Shown one piece after another: positions 18,392 through 28,035 of a stretch of 64,000 nucleotides of DNA (position 1 is its first letter; each line of letters begins with the position of its first letter). Origin of the DNA: Campylobacter concisus (lineage in GTDB: Bacteria; Campylobacterota; Campylobacteria; Campylobacterales; Campylobacteraceae); NCBI RefSeq assembly GCF_003048535.1, contig NZ_PIRQ01000008.1:59447-123446 (forward strand). Direction: 5' to 3'. The notes below the pieces were generated by a model. It was given only the letters and a program-made list of their open reading frames with translations. It did no database searches and was not told where the DNA came from. Made by a program: the position numbers and the translations under genes.

Positions 18392-19813
18392 TTAGCCTAT
18401 TTTGGCCTTTAAAAGCTCATTAACCTTGCCTGGGTTAAAGGCGCCCTTGCCCTCTTTCATCACCTGACCAACAAAGAAGCCAAACATCTTATCTTTACCG
18501 TTTTTATACTCTTCGACTTTGTCAGCGTTTGCAGCTAAAATTTGATCTATGATCGCAATGATCGCTGAGTCGTCGCTCACTTGTTTCAAGCCAAGCTTTT
18601 CGATGACGCTATCGACGTCCGCGTCGTTTTCCATTAGATAGTCTAGCACCTCTTTTGCGGCCTTGCCGCTTATCGTGCCATCTTCTATGCGTTTTAGTAA
18701 ATTTATCATTTTAGCACTATTAACTGGGCTTGTCTCGATCGTTACGCCGTTATTTAAGCGGCCAAGAAGCTCGACTATGAGCCATGTAGTAGCAAGCTTT
18801 GGCTGAATTCCCGCAGCGATCAGCTCTTCAAAATATCTAGCCATCTCAACGCTTTGAGTTAAATTTAGCGCATCACTCTCTTTTACCCCTAGCTCACTAA
18901 CATATCTTGCGACCTTTTGCTCGGCAAGCTCTGGAATTTTTATAGCTTCGTTATACATCTCTTCTGGCACTTCAACAGGGAGCAAGTCAGGGTCAGGAAA
19001 GTACCTATACTCCGCGCTATCCTCTTTGCCACGCATCGACCTTGTCACTAAATTTGTCGTGTCAAACAGCCTTGTCTCTTGATAGACTTCTTGGTCGTAT
19101 TTGCCATCTTCCCAAGCTGCACTTTGGCGCTCCACCTCGTAATCGATCGCTTTTTGGATAAATTTAAATGAGTTTAGATTTTTTATCTCAACTCTTGTAT
19201 AAAGCTTGGTATCGCCTTTTGGACGGATAGAGACATTTGCGTCGCAGCGGAAGCTACCTTCCTGCATGTTTGCGTCGCTGATGTTTAAAAAGCGAAGGAT
19301 TGAGTGTAGTTTTTTAAGATAAGCCACCGCCTCATCACTGCTTCTAAGATCTGGCTCGCTAACTATCTCAAGAAGCGGTGTGCCGGCTCTATTTAGATCA
19401 ACTAAGCTCTCGTTTTCTTCGTGGATGTTCTTGCCAGCATCCTCTTCAAGGTGCGCTCTAGTTACACCGATGCGTTTTTTAGTACCATTTACGTCAATTA
19501 TTAGCTCGCCACCTTCTACGATAGGGATCTCAAACTGAGAAATTTGATATGCCTTTGGAAGGTCTGGATAGAAGTAGTTTTTTCTATTAAAGACTGATTT
19601 TTTATTGATCTTAGCGTTTATCGCTGTGCCAAAGCTGATCGCCTTTTTAACAGCCTCTTTGTTTAGCACAGGTAGGGCTCCAGGCAGAGCTAGGCAGGTC
19701 GGACAAACGTGAGTGTTTGCCTCGTCGCCGAAGCTAGTTGAGCAAGAGCAGAAAATTTTAGTTTTTGTATTAAGCTGAGTGTGAACTTCTAACCCGATAA
19801 CGACTTCAAACAT
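18392..19813 (-). CDS. gatB: Aspartyl/glutamyl-tRNA(Asn/Gln) amidotransferase subunit B
   Basis: 473 residues from the ATG at 19813 ([14 protein letters not shown]), which has AAGGT eight bases ahead; an upstream ATG at 19837 is less likely. The family signature region [11 protein letters not shown] and the N-terminal [14 protein letters not shown] with CPTCLALPG are present. Those four cysteines form the zinc site. GatB recognises mischarged tRNA and passes it to the GatA amidase in the GatCAB complex. Its partners are not in this window. Length is normal. Confidence 0.96.
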   Translation of the reverse strand: MFEVVIGLEVHTQLNTKTKIFCSCSTSFGDEANTHVCPTCLALPGALPVLNKEAVKKAISFGTAINAKINKKSVFNRKNYFYPDLPKAYQISQFEIPIVEGGELIIDVNGTKKRIGVTRAHLEEDAGKNIHEENESLVDLNRAGTPLLEIVSEPDLRSSDEAVAYLKKLHSILRFLNISDANMQEGSFRCDANVSIRPKGDTKLYTRVEIKNLNSFKFIQKAIDYEVERQSAAWEDGKYDQEVYQETRLFDTTNLVTRSMRGKEDSAEYRYFPDPDLLPVEVPEEMYNEAIKIPELAEQKVARYVSELGVKESDALNLTQSVEMARYFEELIAAGIQPKLATTWLIVELLGRLNNGVTIETSPVNSAKMINLLKRIEDGTISGKAAKEVLDYLMENDADVDSVIEKLGLKQVSDDSAIIAIIDQILAANADKVEEYKNGKDKMFGFFVGQVMKEGKGAFNPGKVNELLKAKIG

Positions 19814-19935
19814 ATTTTTACCTTTAAATTTATGCAAATTTTTAAGGCGTATTTTAGCGATACTTTCTTTTAAAATATCTAAAAATGAGCATTTTGACTG
19901 GAAAAATAAAGAAGGTGATTTAAAAATTTAAATAG

Positions 19936-19970
19936 TTTTAAAAAGGAAAAAGCCATATAAAAATATGGCT
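19936..19970 (-). terminator. Intrinsic terminator of atpB
   Basis: An 8-bp perfect stem AGCCATAT (19951-19958) / ATATGGCT (19963-19970) with a four-base loop is followed on the minus strand by TTTTTCC and five more Ts. It starts eight bases after the atpB stop codon. This is a standard rho-independent terminator and isolates atpB from gatB. Confidence 0.8.
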
Positions 19971-19977
19971 TTAAATT

Positions 19978-20661
19978 TTAATGCTCGTGCTCACTAATAG
20001 CAACGGCACCAGCTAAATAAACGTAAGTTAGCATCATGAAAATAAATGTTTGCAAAACAGCCATAAGCGTTAGAAGCGCAAAAGCTGGAAGTGGAGCAAA
20101 CCAAGGTGCAAGTGTAAGCATCGCTAGTAAGAATAGATCATCGCCCTTGATATTACCAAAAAGACGAAATGATAGCGAAACTACACGTGAAAGATGCGAG
20201 ATGACTTCAACTGGAAACATAATCGGAGCTAGAAATTTATTCGGTCCCATAAAGTGTCCAAAGTATTTAAAAAATCCATTTTCTCTAATGCCCTCAAAGT
20301 TGTAATAAACAAATACAACTAAAGCCAAAACTAGAGTTAAATTTAGACTTGATGTTGGTGACTCAAATCCAGGAATAATACCTACAACATTTGAAAAAAA
20401 TACGATAAAACCGATAGTTGCAACAAGTGGAAGATATTTCCTAGCTAGTTTTTCACTGCCTAAAGTATCTCTTCCCATCGATATAACGCCCTCCAAATAA
20501 GCTTCAACTATATTTTGAAGACCTCTTGGCACAAGCTGCATTTTGCTCCTTGCTATATAAGCAACTATGATAACAATCAAAGCTACAAGCAGAAAGTGAA
20601 ACGCATAGATAAAGGCGTGGGAGCTATTTAGGAAATTTGAAAATAGAAACAAATCTTTCAT
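19978..20661 (-). CDS. atpB: F0F1 ATP synthase subunit a
   Basis: 227 residues with five or six membrane helices. The proton-channel helix carries [16 protein letters not shown] with the essential Arg. The end [15 protein letters not shown] region and AISEHEH tail fit subunit a. It forms the stator half-channels of the membrane rotor. The gene stands alone with its own terminator, away from the other atp genes, which agrees with my recollection of Campylobacter genomes. Confidence 0.95.
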   Translation of the reverse strand: MKDLFLFSNFLNSSHAFIYAFHFLLVALIVIIVAYIARSKMQLVPRGLQNIVEAYLEGVISMGRDTLGSEKLARKYLPLVATIGFIVFFSNVVGIIPGFESPTSSLNLTLVLALVVFVYYNFEGIRENGFFKYFGHFMGPNKFLAPIMFPVEVISHLSRVVSLSFRLFGNIKGDDLFLLAMLTLAPWFAPLPAFALLTLMAVLQTFIFMMLTYVYLAGAVAISEHEH

Positions 20662-20726
20662 TAATTTACCTTGGATTTAGAATTTTGCGTGATTGTAACA
20701 AAATTATTGTTAAAACATTTTTAATT

Positions 20727-21488
20727 TTAAACTCTGAAATAATCGAAAATCAATTTACAAATGGTCACTGCAACTACCACTAGAAACATTGTTCTAATAA
20801 ATTTTACCTCTTTTTTAATGACAAGATTTGATCCAAAATATGCGCCTAAAATTTGACCAACTGCCATCAAAAGTCCAACAGCCCAAAGCATCTGTCCACC
20901 GGCTATAAAAATGCCAAGAGCAACGATATTGCTAGTAAAATTTAAGAGTTTCGTATGAGCGACAGCTTTTTTTAAATTTAGCCCAATTAATGCCACTATC
21001 GCAAATGTCCAAAAAGAGCCTGTTCCTGGACCAAAAAAACCATCATAAAAGCCAAGCATTAGTCCAAAAACTACATAAAATAGTTTTTCATTCATCTTTG
21101 CAGCTCTATCATTTTCGCCGACTTTTGGCATAAAAAGCGTGTAGATAAAAATAGCAATCAGTAAAAATGGGATAATTATCTTTAAAAAATTTGTATTTAA
21201 AAATAGGATAACCACTGCTCCTATGATAGCTCCAATGAAAGTAAAAACGATACCTACAAAGCACTCTTTATAATTAATTAATCCTCGTTTTGTGAAATTT
21301 AGAGTCGCTGTAAAGCTACCAAAGACTCCTTGAAGTTTATTTGTACCAAGTGCAAGGTGTGGTGGCACGCCCATCGCCATAATAGCTGGAAGCGTTATAA
21401 GCCCACCTCCACCAGCGATAGAATCAATAAAACCACCTAAAAACGCAGCTACAAAAAAAACGACATAGCTAAGTAGATCAAATTCCAT
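20727..21488 (-). CDS. TauE/SafE (TSUP) family membrane permease
   Basis: 253 residues with about eight hydrophobic helices and the family start FLGGFIDSIAGGGGLITLPA followed by LGTNKLQGVFGS and, in the second repeat, GFYDGFFGPGTGSFW. The TSUP family exports sulfite or other sulfur-containing organic anions. The substrate here is not known. It is flanked by atpB and sodC in separate apparent transcription units. Confidence 0.9.
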   Translation of the reverse strand: MEFDLLSYVVFFVAAFLGGFIDSIAGGGGLITLPAIMAMGVPPHLALGTNKLQGVFGSFTATLNFTKRGLINYKECFVGIVFTFIGAIIGAVVILFLNTNFLKIIIPFLLIAIFIYTLFMPKVGENDRAAKMNEKLFYVVFGLMLGFYDGFFGPGTGSFWTFAIVALIGLNLKKAVAHTKLLNFTSNIVALGIFIAGGQMLWAVGLLMAVGQILGAYFGSNLVIKKEVKFIRTMFLVVVAVTICKLIFDYFRV

Positions 21489-21598
21489 TTTTTACTCTTT
21501 TGATAATTGAAATAAAAGCAGATTGTATTTTATTTGTACTTATCTTTTTGTAAAATTTTTATATTTGAAATGAGAGATTTTTAAAATTTATAAATTTT

Positions 21599-21631
21599 AA
21601 CGAGCCTTTGGATCTAGCTCAAAGACTCGTT
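21599..21631 (-). terminator. Hairpin downstream of sodC
   Basis: AACGAG/CTCGTT (21599-21604 and 21626-21631) plus CTTTG/CAAAG (21606-21610 and 21620-21624) make an 11-bp stem with a single internal mismatch pair and a nine-base loop. It begins 12 bases after the sodC stop. The trailing minus-strand sequence is AT-rich but has no clean U run, so termination is probable rather than certain. Confidence 0.6.
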
Positions 21632-21642
21632 TATTAAAGTGA

Positions 21643-22179
21643 TTACTTAATAACGCCACAAAGCATTCTAGCACCGCCACCGCCAAGTGCTTTTGGGTTG
21701 TCGCTGTGATTATCACCACCAACATGAACCATTAATGAGTGACCTTTTAGCTCGTCAAGATTTTTTATCTTTGGGGCTAGTACTGGATAGTTCGCATTGC
21801 CCTCAGTATCTACGTAAAGTGCTGGCAAATCGCCTTTGTGACCCTTGTCGTCCCATGCAAAAGAGTGCATCTTTGTGCCAGCTGGATCCCAGTGACCGCC
21901 TGCTTTCATGCCAAGGCCTTTTTCAGTCGCACCACAGTCAGCATTTTCATGGATGTGAAAGCCGTGTAGTCCTGCAGTAAGTCCTTTTAAATTTGGAAAA
22001 AATGCAACGCCGTAGTTTGTCTTAACAGCTACTACTTTGCCGACACTCTTATCGCCTTTCTCGCTTAGCTCATTAACAGGTATAACTAGATGTTCACCAG
22101 ATTTTGCATCAAAGTGATGACCTTCATGAGCAAAAAGCAAAGTTCCTAAAACTGCACTTAGTAAAACGATTTTTTTCAT
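21643..22179 (-). CDS. sodC: Periplasmic copper/zinc superoxide dismutase
   Basis: 178 residues with a clear signal peptide ending LLFAHEGHH. Copper and zinc ligands appear in [12 protein letters not shown] (about 94-105), in [14 protein letters not shown] and in the final [12 protein letters not shown], whose Cys would pair with the Cys in NADCG. It destroys superoxide in the periplasm. The N-terminal [13 protein letters not shown] adds extra His residues. It is followed by its own hairpin, so it is likely monocistronic. Confidence 0.95.
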   Translation of the reverse strand: MKKIVLLSAVLGTLLFAHEGHHFDAKSGEHLVIPVNELSEKGDKSVGKVVAVKTNYGVAFFPNLKGLTAGLHGFHIHENADCGATEKGLGMKAGGHWDPAGTKMHSFAWDDKGHKGDLPALYVDTEGNANYPVLAPKIKNLDELKGHSLMVHVGGDNHSDNPKALGGGGARMLCGVIK

Positions 22180-22245
22180 ACAAGCTCCTTGTGGATAAAA
22201 TTGTATGGCAAGTCTACCCTAAATTTAAAAATTTAGCAATAATTT

Positions 22246-23013
22246 TTATTGATTAAGATTTTTTATGATAGTTTCTAACTCTTTACTCTGCCCTATTCTA
22301 TAAAGCGCAAAGTCGTATTTTATCGGGTCTAGCTCATCAAATTCTCTAAGTTTTTTTGTAAGATCCATGACTGCTTTGAAATCGTAGCTCTTTCTATTTA
22401 TAAGTCCTAAATTTAAAGAAACTCTATGTGTATGAACATCAAGCGGTATCAAAAGCTTATCTTTTGGCAAATTTTTAAATAATCCAAGGTCGATGTCGCT
22501 ATCTCGCACCATCCAGCGAAGATACATATTGTAGCGTTTATATGGGCTTTGTGGCTCCCTCTCAAAACTCTTACCAAAGAAAAACTCATATCCGTCAGAG
22601 CGGTAAGAATTTAGCTTATATATAAATTTGATAAGTTCATTTATGCCATCTATCATCTCGCCATTTTTTGCTAGACCTTGGCGTAAAATTTCCTCTATCT
22701 CGCCCTCATTTTTAAGACGTGAGAGAGTGATAAAAATTTCTCTCACATCATTTTCATTTTGAAAGCGGTATTTGAAATTTGATAAATTTTTCTTGATATT
22801 TTGCTCGCTCTCATCAAGCAAACCAAAATCAAGTAAATTTAGAAATTTCACTATCATTTTTGCGTTACCATAAGCAAATAATGCACAAATGAGCGCTATG
22901 TTTGGCTCTTTAAATTTAGTAGCTACTTGAAGTGGATCTGGGGCTTCAAACAGCCCCAAATTTGTATTTTTGCTAAGTACGTGCGAGTCTAAAAGGCTCT
23001 TTAGCTCACTCAT
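22246..23013 (-). CDS. TIGR02757 (DUF2400) family protein
   Basis: 255 residues. The features LLDSHVLSKN near the start, PNIALICALFAYGNAKMIVKFLNLLD, then LYLRWMVRDSDIDLGLFKN and IPLDVHTHRVSLNLGLI match the TIGR02757 family, a helix-hairpin-type family related in outline to DNA glycosylases of the HhH class. Function is not established. Its start overlaps the flgK stop by four bases, so it rides at the end of the flagellar operon. Confidence 0.82.
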   Translation of the reverse strand: MSELKSLLDSHVLSKNTNLGLFEAPDPLQVATKFKEPNIALICALFAYGNAKMIVKFLNLLDFGLLDESEQNIKKNLSNFKYRFQNENDVREIFITLSRLKNEGEIEEILRQGLAKNGEMIDGINELIKFIYKLNSYRSDGYEFFFGKSFEREPQSPYKRYNMYLRWMVRDSDIDLGLFKNLPKDKLLIPLDVHTHRVSLNLGLINRKSYDFKAVMDLTKKLREFDELDPIKYDFALYRIGQSKELETIIKNLNQ

Positions 23014-24881
23014 TGTTTTAGCGAAAGAAGCGTGTCAAGCATTTGATCAACTGTCGTGATGATCTTTGCCGCTGCGCCGTAACTTGCTTGAAAGCGGATC
23101 AAATTCGTAAGCTCTTCATTGGTATCTACGCCACTTGTTGATTGAAATTCCTCTTCAGCTGTCTTTTGCAAAGATGTATTTGTATCGTGGATCGTATTAT
23201 TCGCCTCTGTATCACTCGCCATGTCAGTCGTAAGATAGCGGTAATATCCCTCGATCGTCTCATCTCTATCAAGCGCTATGCCACTTGAGTAAAAGGTCTG
23301 CTTTTGATACTGAAGCTGGATCATTTTATTAGCAACTTCATTATTTCCGATAACTGGCTTTGAGTAGGCACGAAGCTTTGTGTGGTCTTGGGTAAAATTT
23401 TGATTTATGCCGATACTATTTGAGTCAGTACCTGAAAAAAATCTATTTATGCCAACAGCACCTGGGAAATTTGTGCCGTGATCGACTATCGATATGCTAT
23501 AAAGCCCTTGAGCTTGTTTTGGAATGAGAGAAAATGTGCCTTTTTTAGTATTTTTATCATAAAAATATGACGCCTCAAAAAAGTCATCAACGTCATTTAG
23601 CATATTATTATCTTTATTGTCATCTGAGTTTGAGTTAAAGTCTTTGACGATAGAGTTGCCATATCTTGTATCATTCATCGTCGTCGTACCATTTACATTT
23701 ATAGTTTTTCTGGCCACGACATTGCCTTTGTTATCATAAACAATAGCTTCAAAACTTCCGTTTCTTATACTATTATCATGATTCATCAATGTCTTATCGC
23801 CTTCTAAATAACTTATCGGATCTGAGTTAGAAATTTCAACTGCGGATTCGGCATAGATATTATTTGTACTTGTTATCAAGGTTTTACTAAATGTATTTAA
23901 ATTATCAATGTATTTTTGGATCGTTCCGTCGCTAAATTTATCATTATCTGGCTCGTAGTTTCGGCCCCTAAGATCAAGTGCGGCTCCGATTTTACCGCCT
24001 GTAATCTTTTCTTCCATTGGGATTCTTCTGCCATCTTCTCTTTCATAATAAATTTTTGTATATCGTCCACTTTCAGTTGAACTCATAGAAATTTCATGAA
24101 AATTTACACCATCAACGATACTTACACCGCCAATATTTAGATTGTAGTATTTTCCTTGATCTGTTATTCCTGTATCTACCCTAGAATTGCTCTTTAGATC
24201 GCTTTTATAAACTGCTGTATTTACCAGCTTTGACATAGCAAGCTCAAGCTCATCACGTTTATCACGAAGATCATTTGCATTTATTTTTATACCAGCGTCT
24301 GCGCCTGATTCTATTCTTTGGATTTGCTTATTAATATTTGCTATTTGTCTGCCTAGCGAATTTATCTCATTTATATTTATTTTTATTGTTTCATCAATCT
24401 TTTCATGCATATCATAAAGCATCTTTGATGAGCGGTTGATACTTGCGGTCAATACACTTGCTTTATTTATCAAATTTACTTTCTGAGCACCAGCATTAGG
24501 GTTTGAAGCAAAGTTATTCCACGCGGAAAAATACTCCTGAATGTCCTTTACCATTCCATTATCTTTTAGATCAGGAAAATATTTTGTAGCTTCTTGCAAA
24601 ATTCTTTGTTTATAGGCTGTATTTTCTAAATTTGACGATGAATATTTTAGTCTTGAGTAGGCAAACTCATCATGAAGCCTTGTTATAGTATCTACTTGTG
24701 TGCCTGTGCCAACTCCACCAGGGACTGTATTCATCGCTGGAGATGCGGATTGGACAACACGCTGCCTTGTATAGTAGTTGCTATCGGCGTTTGCGATATT
24801 ATTTCCGGTTGTACTTATTTGAAGCTGGGCTGCATTTAGTCCTGAAACACCCGTGCCTAATGACATAAAGATATTAGCCAT
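23010..24881 (-). CDS. flgK: Flagellar hook-associated protein 1
   Basis: 623 residues. The N-terminus IFMSLGTGVSGLNAAQLQISTTGNNIANADSNYYTRQ is split by the classic flagellar rod/hook motif (ANAxxxGYxRQ type), and the C-terminus ends in an amphipathic helix (NLIRFQASYGAAAKIITTVDQMLDTLLSL). These pair into the D0/D1 coiled coil of the hook-filament junction. The middle is the variable, Asn/Asp-rich exposed part. It follows flgN by three bases, and FlgN is its export chaperone. Confidence 0.95.
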   Translation of the reverse strand: MANIFMSLGTGVSGLNAAQLQISTTGNNIANADSNYYTRQRVVQSASPAMNTVPGGVGTGTQVDTITRLHDEFAYSRLKYSSSNLENTAYKQRILQEATKYFPDLKDNGMVKDIQEYFSAWNNFASNPNAGAQKVNLINKASVLTASINRSSKMLYDMHEKIDETIKININEINSLGRQIANINKQIQRIESGADAGIKINANDLRDKRDELELAMSKLVNTAVYKSDLKSNSRVDTGITDQGKYYNLNIGGVSIVDGVNFHEISMSSTESGRYTKIYYEREDGRRIPMEEKITGGKIGAALDLRGRNYEPDNDKFSDGTIQKYIDNLNTFSKTLITSTNNIYAESAVEISNSDPISYLEGDKTLMNHDNSIRNGSFEAIVYDNKGNVVARKTINVNGTTTMNDTRYGNSIVKDFNSNSDDNKDNNMLNDVDDFFEASYFYDKNTKKGTFSLIPKQAQGLYSISIVDHGTNFPGAVGINRFFSGTDSNSIGINQNFTQDHTKLRAYSKPVIGNNEVANKMIQLQYQKQTFYSSGIALDRDETIEGYYRYLTTDMASDTEANNTIHDTNTSLQKTAEEEFQSTSGVDTNEELTNLIRFQASYGAAAKIITTVDQMLDTLLSLKQ

Positions 24882-24884
24882 TTT

Positions 24885-25316
24885 TTAAACCCTTGATTTA
24901 TAAAAATTATTATCTATGCTATTTCCATCTTGGCCGTATTCACTTGCTTTAGTTCCAAAAATTTTTTCATTAAGTGAGTCAAAAAATTCTTTAACAGCAA
25001 CAACATGTCTTGCATATTCTTTATTGACTTTATGTAAATTTTCAAGCTTTGAACGCATAAGAACAAGCTTTGACTTCACTTCATCGTCTAAAACACTAGC
25101 AAGTGTAGTCGTACCGCTCTCTTTTGATACCTTTAAAAGCTCTTTATCTAGTGCTCTTTTGGTATCTTCAAATGCACGAACTAAGGCATTTTTTTTCTTT
25201 ACACTCTCATCAACACTTGAGTGCTTAGCCTCTTTTATATTTGCGATATCTTGTATAGTTAAATTTATAAGCTCATCAAGCTCGCCTATAGCCTCGTCCA
25301 AAAGCTTTTTTATCAT
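24885..25316 (-). CDS. flgN: FlgN-type flagellar export chaperone
   Basis: 143 residues, almost entirely helical with a long central heptad region. Sequence conservation in the FlgN family is low; the call rests on size, predicted all-helical structure and position directly between flgM and flgK, which FlgN chaperones. It would hold FlgK and FlgL in the cytoplasm before secretion. Confidence 0.72.
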   Translation of the reverse strand: MIKKLLDEAIGELDELINLTIQDIANIKEAKHSSVDESVKKKNALVRAFEDTKRALDKELLKVSKESGTTTLASVLDDEVKSKLVLMRSKLENLHKVNKEYARHVVAVKEFFDSLNEKIFGTKASEYGQDGNSIDNNFYKSRV

Positions 25317-25329
25317 TTAAATTCCTTAA

Positions 25330-25539
25330 TTACAGCAACGCATCAGCCATAGCCCTAGCCGTTTTTGAGATATCAACCTGATAAGTGCCATTTGCTATGG
25401 CATCAGCTATCTCTTTTAGCTTTACGTTTTCGTTTGTTCTTACTTCTTTACTCTGAGTTTCGACCTTGGCATCGCTATTTTTATTTAGCGTATTTGCCTG
25501 AAAATTTGGTCTTTGATTCAAAGGCCTTATCATATTCAT
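25330..25539 (-). CDS. flgM: Anti-sigma-28 factor
   Basis: 69 residues. The C-terminal half KLKEIADAIANGTYQVDISKTARAMADALL is split here as VKLKEIADAIANGTY and DISKTARAMADALL, the helix pair that FlgM uses to block FliA (sigma-28). FlgM is exported once the hook is done, which releases sigma-28 for late genes. The Campylobacter proteins are short like this. It has its own sigma-28-type promoter inside the end of flgJ, so it can feed back on itself. Confidence 0.9.
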   Translation of the reverse strand: MNMIRPLNQRPNFQANTLNKNSDAKVETQSKEVRTNENVKLKEIADAIANGTYQVDISKTARAMADALL

Positions 25540-25568
25540 ACCTCTTAAAATAAAATGTTTATATCACT

Positions 25569-25594
25569 ACATCGGCAGAATATAAATTTACTTA
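25569..25594 (-). promoter_or_regulatory. Sigma-28 (FliA) promoter for flgM-flgN-flgK
   Basis: On the minus strand TAAG (25594-25591), 14 bases, then GCCGATGT (25576-25569). The Campylobacter sigma-28 pattern is TAAA-N15-GCCGATAA, so the -10 matches well and the -35 is one base off in content and spacing. It lies 30 bases upstream of flgM and overlaps the last codon of flgJ. Confidence 0.7.
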
Positions 25595-25891
25595 AGAGTC
25601 TCTCTTTAAAAAATCGTACAAAAGTTCTGAAAAACCAAGATTTCCGCTCAATGCTTTACTCATTGCATCGTTATACATTGATCTATATATGTCGCTACCA
25701 GCAGCCTTTGGATATAGCGAGTTGTGCTCGTCTTCTTTTAAAGCTATGTCAAGCACAGCCTTTACCATATATGCCTCAAATGCATCGGTTTGCTCTTTTA
25801 AAAGCGCGTCTTGCTTAGCATTTGCATTTTTTATCTTATTTGCTGAAATTTCATTGTATGAATTTAGTGCTAATGTATTGTCTATTTGCAT
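25592..25891 (-). CDS. flgJ: FlgJ-type rod-binding protein (no muramidase domain)
   Basis: 99 residues corresponding only to the N-terminal rod-binding part of FlgJ, with [33 protein letters not shown] and [11 protein letters not shown]. The C-terminal glucosaminidase domain found in Enterobacteria is absent, which is usual for this group. It acts as the rod cap. Its start coincides with the last base of flgI. Confidence 0.85.
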   Translation of the reverse strand: MQIDNTLALNSYNEISANKIKNANAKQDALLKEQTDAFEAYMVKAVLDIALKEDEHNSLYPKAAGSDIYRSMYNDAMSKALSGNLGFSELLYDFLKRDS

Positions 25892-26943
25892 TATATTATC
25901 TCCAAATCAACTTGTATCGCACCAACTCGTTTTAAATTTTCAAGTATCGATATGATATCGCTTGGTGTTGCCCCAAGCTTATTTAAAGCTCTTGTTACGT
26001 TTGCAACGGTTGTTTTTTCACCTGAAATTTTAAGTAAATTTTGGCTAGGTGCGACCGACGTATCGCTTCCTATATTTACATCATTTTGCGCTGCTTCGTC
26101 ATAGCTATTTGGCTCTATTTTTATTGTTATTGCACCATGCGTTAAGACAACTGGGCTAACTACGGCATTTATGCCACTTACTATCGTGCCAGTTCTTTCA
26201 TCAACCACTATCTTTTCATCTGGCTTATACTCTACATCAAGATCAAGCACAGCGCTTGCAAGCTCGATAATACTAACATCATCTGGCTTTTTAACGATAA
26301 CCGTTCTTGGATCGATCGCCTTTGCGGCATCATCAGAGATATTTGCATTTATAGCATTTTGGATATCAAGAGCGGTTTTAAAATTTGTATCTTTTAGGCT
26401 TAGTCTTATGCTATCTTGATTGTAAATATCGTAAGTCACTTCTCGTTCAACCAAAGCTCCATTTAGGATAGAGCCAACGGTTGGGTGGTTGCCACCTGAT
26501 CTACCCACACTTTTACCACCGATGCTTAAAGCACCCTGAGCCAAAGCATAAATATCACCATCAACGCCTTTTAGTGGCGTCATGAGAAGAGTACCACCTT
26601 GCAAACTTTTTGCATCGCCAATAGATGAGATCACGACGTCAAGCTTGTCGCCATGCCTAGCAAATGCAGGAAGCTTAGCTGTTACCATAACAGCAGCTGC
26701 ATTTTTTGACTTGATATCATCTGGGTTTATCTTTACGTTTACACCTTGAAGCATGTTTGATAGAGACTGTATCGTAAATTTTGACGTTGAGCCATCACCT
26801 GTGCCGTTTAGTCCGACAACTAGGCCGTAGCCTATTAGCTGGTTATCTCTTACGCCAACTATGCTTGCAAGCTCTTTTATCTGCGTAGCAAAAGCTGAAG
26901 TAGCTATCACAGAAGCTGCTACAAAAGATAAAAATTTTTTCAT
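25891..26943 (-). CDS. flgI: Flagellar P-ring protein
   Basis: 350 residues with a signal peptide ([20 protein letters not shown]) and the typical mature start [20 protein letters not shown], then [22 protein letters not shown], and the end [19 protein letters not shown]. It builds the peptidoglycan-level bushing around the rod. It heads the flgI-flgJ-flgM-flgN-flgK block behind a good sigma-54 promoter. Confidence 0.97.
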   Translation of the reverse strand: MKKFLSFVAASVIATSAFATQIKELASIVGVRDNQLIGYGLVVGLNGTGDGSTSKFTIQSLSNMLQGVNVKINPDDIKSKNAAAVMVTAKLPAFARHGDKLDVVISSIGDAKSLQGGTLLMTPLKGVDGDIYALAQGALSIGGKSVGRSGGNHPTVGSILNGALVEREVTYDIYNQDSIRLSLKDTNFKTALDIQNAINANISDDAAKAIDPRTVIVKKPDDVSIIELASAVLDLDVEYKPDEKIVVDERTGTIVSGINAVVSPVVLTHGAITIKIEPNSYDEAAQNDVNIGSDTSVAPSQNLLKISGEKTTVANVTRALNKLGATPSDIISILENLKRVGAIQVDLEII

Positions 26944-26977
26944 ATTTTTTCCTAAAATTTAGCTATTTTAGGTTTTT

Positions 26978-26998
26978 AAAGCAAAAGATGTTCCAAAT
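26978..26998 (-). promoter_or_regulatory. Sigma-54 promoter for the flgI operon
   Basis: On the minus strand, TTTGGAACATCTTTTGCTTT contains GG (26994-26993), ten bases, then GC (26982-26981), the invariant GG-N10-GC of RpoN promoters, with the surrounding TTGGAAC and TTTGCTT also matching the Campylobacter consensus. It is about 35 bases upstream of flgI. Confidence 0.88.
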
Positions 26999-27007
26999 TT
27001 TTATAAG

Positions 27008-27574
27008 TTATTGGAAGTAAGAGAGTGAAGTAGCTCCAAATTTTTTAAATTTTACAAGCTTATATGTAGAAATTTCATCGCTAAATTTAAAGTCGCTGTT
27101 GTGCTCAAAAACTATCATATAAATTTTCTCTTTTTTTAGCTGTGAGATTAAATTTAGAAGTTTTTCGTAGATATCATCAAAGCCAGCTCTTATGTCAAAT
27201 GGCGGATCAAGGTAGAGCAACACCTTGCCACTTTGAGAATTTACAAGATCAGGCAAGACAGAAAATGTATCGCCATTTATAGCCTTTAAATTTGTAACTC
27301 CAAGGCTTGCAAGGTTGCTTTGCGTGATCTTAAAAGCGGCTCTATCTTTTTCGATAGCGATAGCTTCACGCGCTCCGTTGCTAACGGCCTCGCTTGCCAT
27401 CACGCCACTTCCACCAAAACCCTCTATAAATGTAAGTGAGTAAATTTCATCTCTAATGACGTTAAAAAAAGACTCTTTTACGATGCTTTTTGTGCTTCTA
27501 GTCGTGCTTAGGCTTGGCAGCTCAAGCCTTTTACCTTTAAATTTACCACTTGAGATTTTAGTGTAAAGCTTCAC
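27008..27574 (-). CDS. rsmD: 16S rRNA (guanine-966-N2)-methyltransferase
   Basis: 188 residues. RsmD features are KFKGKRLELP near the start, RSTKSIVKESFFNVI, the SAM loop EGFGGSGVMASEAVSNGA and the catalytic LYLDPPFDI. The family methylates G966 of 16S rRNA. Four bases of overlap tie it to the small upstream gene. The end is 65 bases from flgI, and the sigma-54 site lies in that gap. Confidence 0.92.
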   Translation of the reverse strand: MKLYTKISSGKFKGKRLELPSLSTTRSTKSIVKESFFNVIRDEIYSLTFIEGFGGSGVMASEAVSNGAREAIAIEKDRAAFKITQSNLASLGVTNLKAINGDTFSVLPDLVNSQSGKVLLYLDPPFDIRAGFDDIYEKLLNLISQLKKEKIYMIVFEHNSDFKFSDEISTYKLVKFKKFGATSLSYFQ

Positions 27575-27915
27575 TGATTTGCCCTTAAAATTTCAAGCAG
27601 ATCGGCTTTAAATTTATCTATCAAAAGTGAAATTTTCTCTTCTAAGCCCTTTTCATTTTTAGCTTCATTTAGCTCATTTGCTTTTGAAATTTGTATAGCT
27701 GAGTAAAATTCTTCAAGCGTATCAAGAAGTGTTGTTTTGGTAAAAGGATGAGAAAGATGAGCATTTTTTCCTATTATAAATAGTGGTTTTTTTGTCGCAA
27801 TCTCGCGGTCACTCACTACAAAATCACAATCCTTATGATGAGCAGCCAAATTTCCACAAAAAAGTAGCAGTGTCTTTTGAAGTAAAATACACTCGCACTC
27901 AAATGAAATTTTCAT
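27571..27915 (-). CDS. Small protein of unknown function upstream of rsmD
   Basis: 114 residues. Several Cys and His residues occur in the first third (ECECIL, FCGNLAAHHKDCDF), suggesting a possible metal or redox site, then a helical charged C-terminal half. I recognise no family. It is co-translated with rsmD through a four-base overlap and has normal codon use. Position next to the flagellar cluster does not by itself imply a flagellar role. Confidence 0.62.
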   Translation of the reverse strand: MKISFECECILLQKTLLLFCGNLAAHHKDCDFVVSDREIATKKPLFIIGKNAHLSHPFTKTTLLDTLEEFYSAIQISKANELNEAKNEKGLEEKISLLIDKFKADLLEILRANQ

Positions 27916-27976
27916 ATCTCTTCCTATAAATTTTTGCTCGATTTTAGCCTAAATAATCAAAAATTTGTATAAACAC

Positions 27977-28003
27977 TAAAGGATTTTAAAATTTTACCGA
28001 TGT
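27977..28003 (+). promoter_or_regulatory. Sigma-28 promoter for flaG-fliD-fliS
   Basis: TAAA (27977-27980), 15 bases, then ACCGATGT (27996-28003) match TAAA-N15-GCCGATAA at nine of twelve specified positions with exact spacing. It is 33 bases upstream of the flaG ATG, which has AAGGAG in front of it. Late flagellar genes are the expected sigma-28 targets. Confidence 0.75.
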
Positions 28004-28035
28004 AGAAGCTAACGTAAGTTTTAAGGAGTAAAACT

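Noticed and set aside
24916..25320. Long open frame on the plus strand opposite flgN
   Set aside because: Its sequence is a Ser/Phe/Leu-rich mirror of a Lys/Glu-rich helical gene, has no ribosome site and lies fully antisense to flgN.
27008..27915. rsmD and its partner as part of the flagellar regulon
   Set aside because: They lie upstream of the sigma-54 site for flgI, and rsmD is an rRNA methylase; adjacency alone is not evidence.
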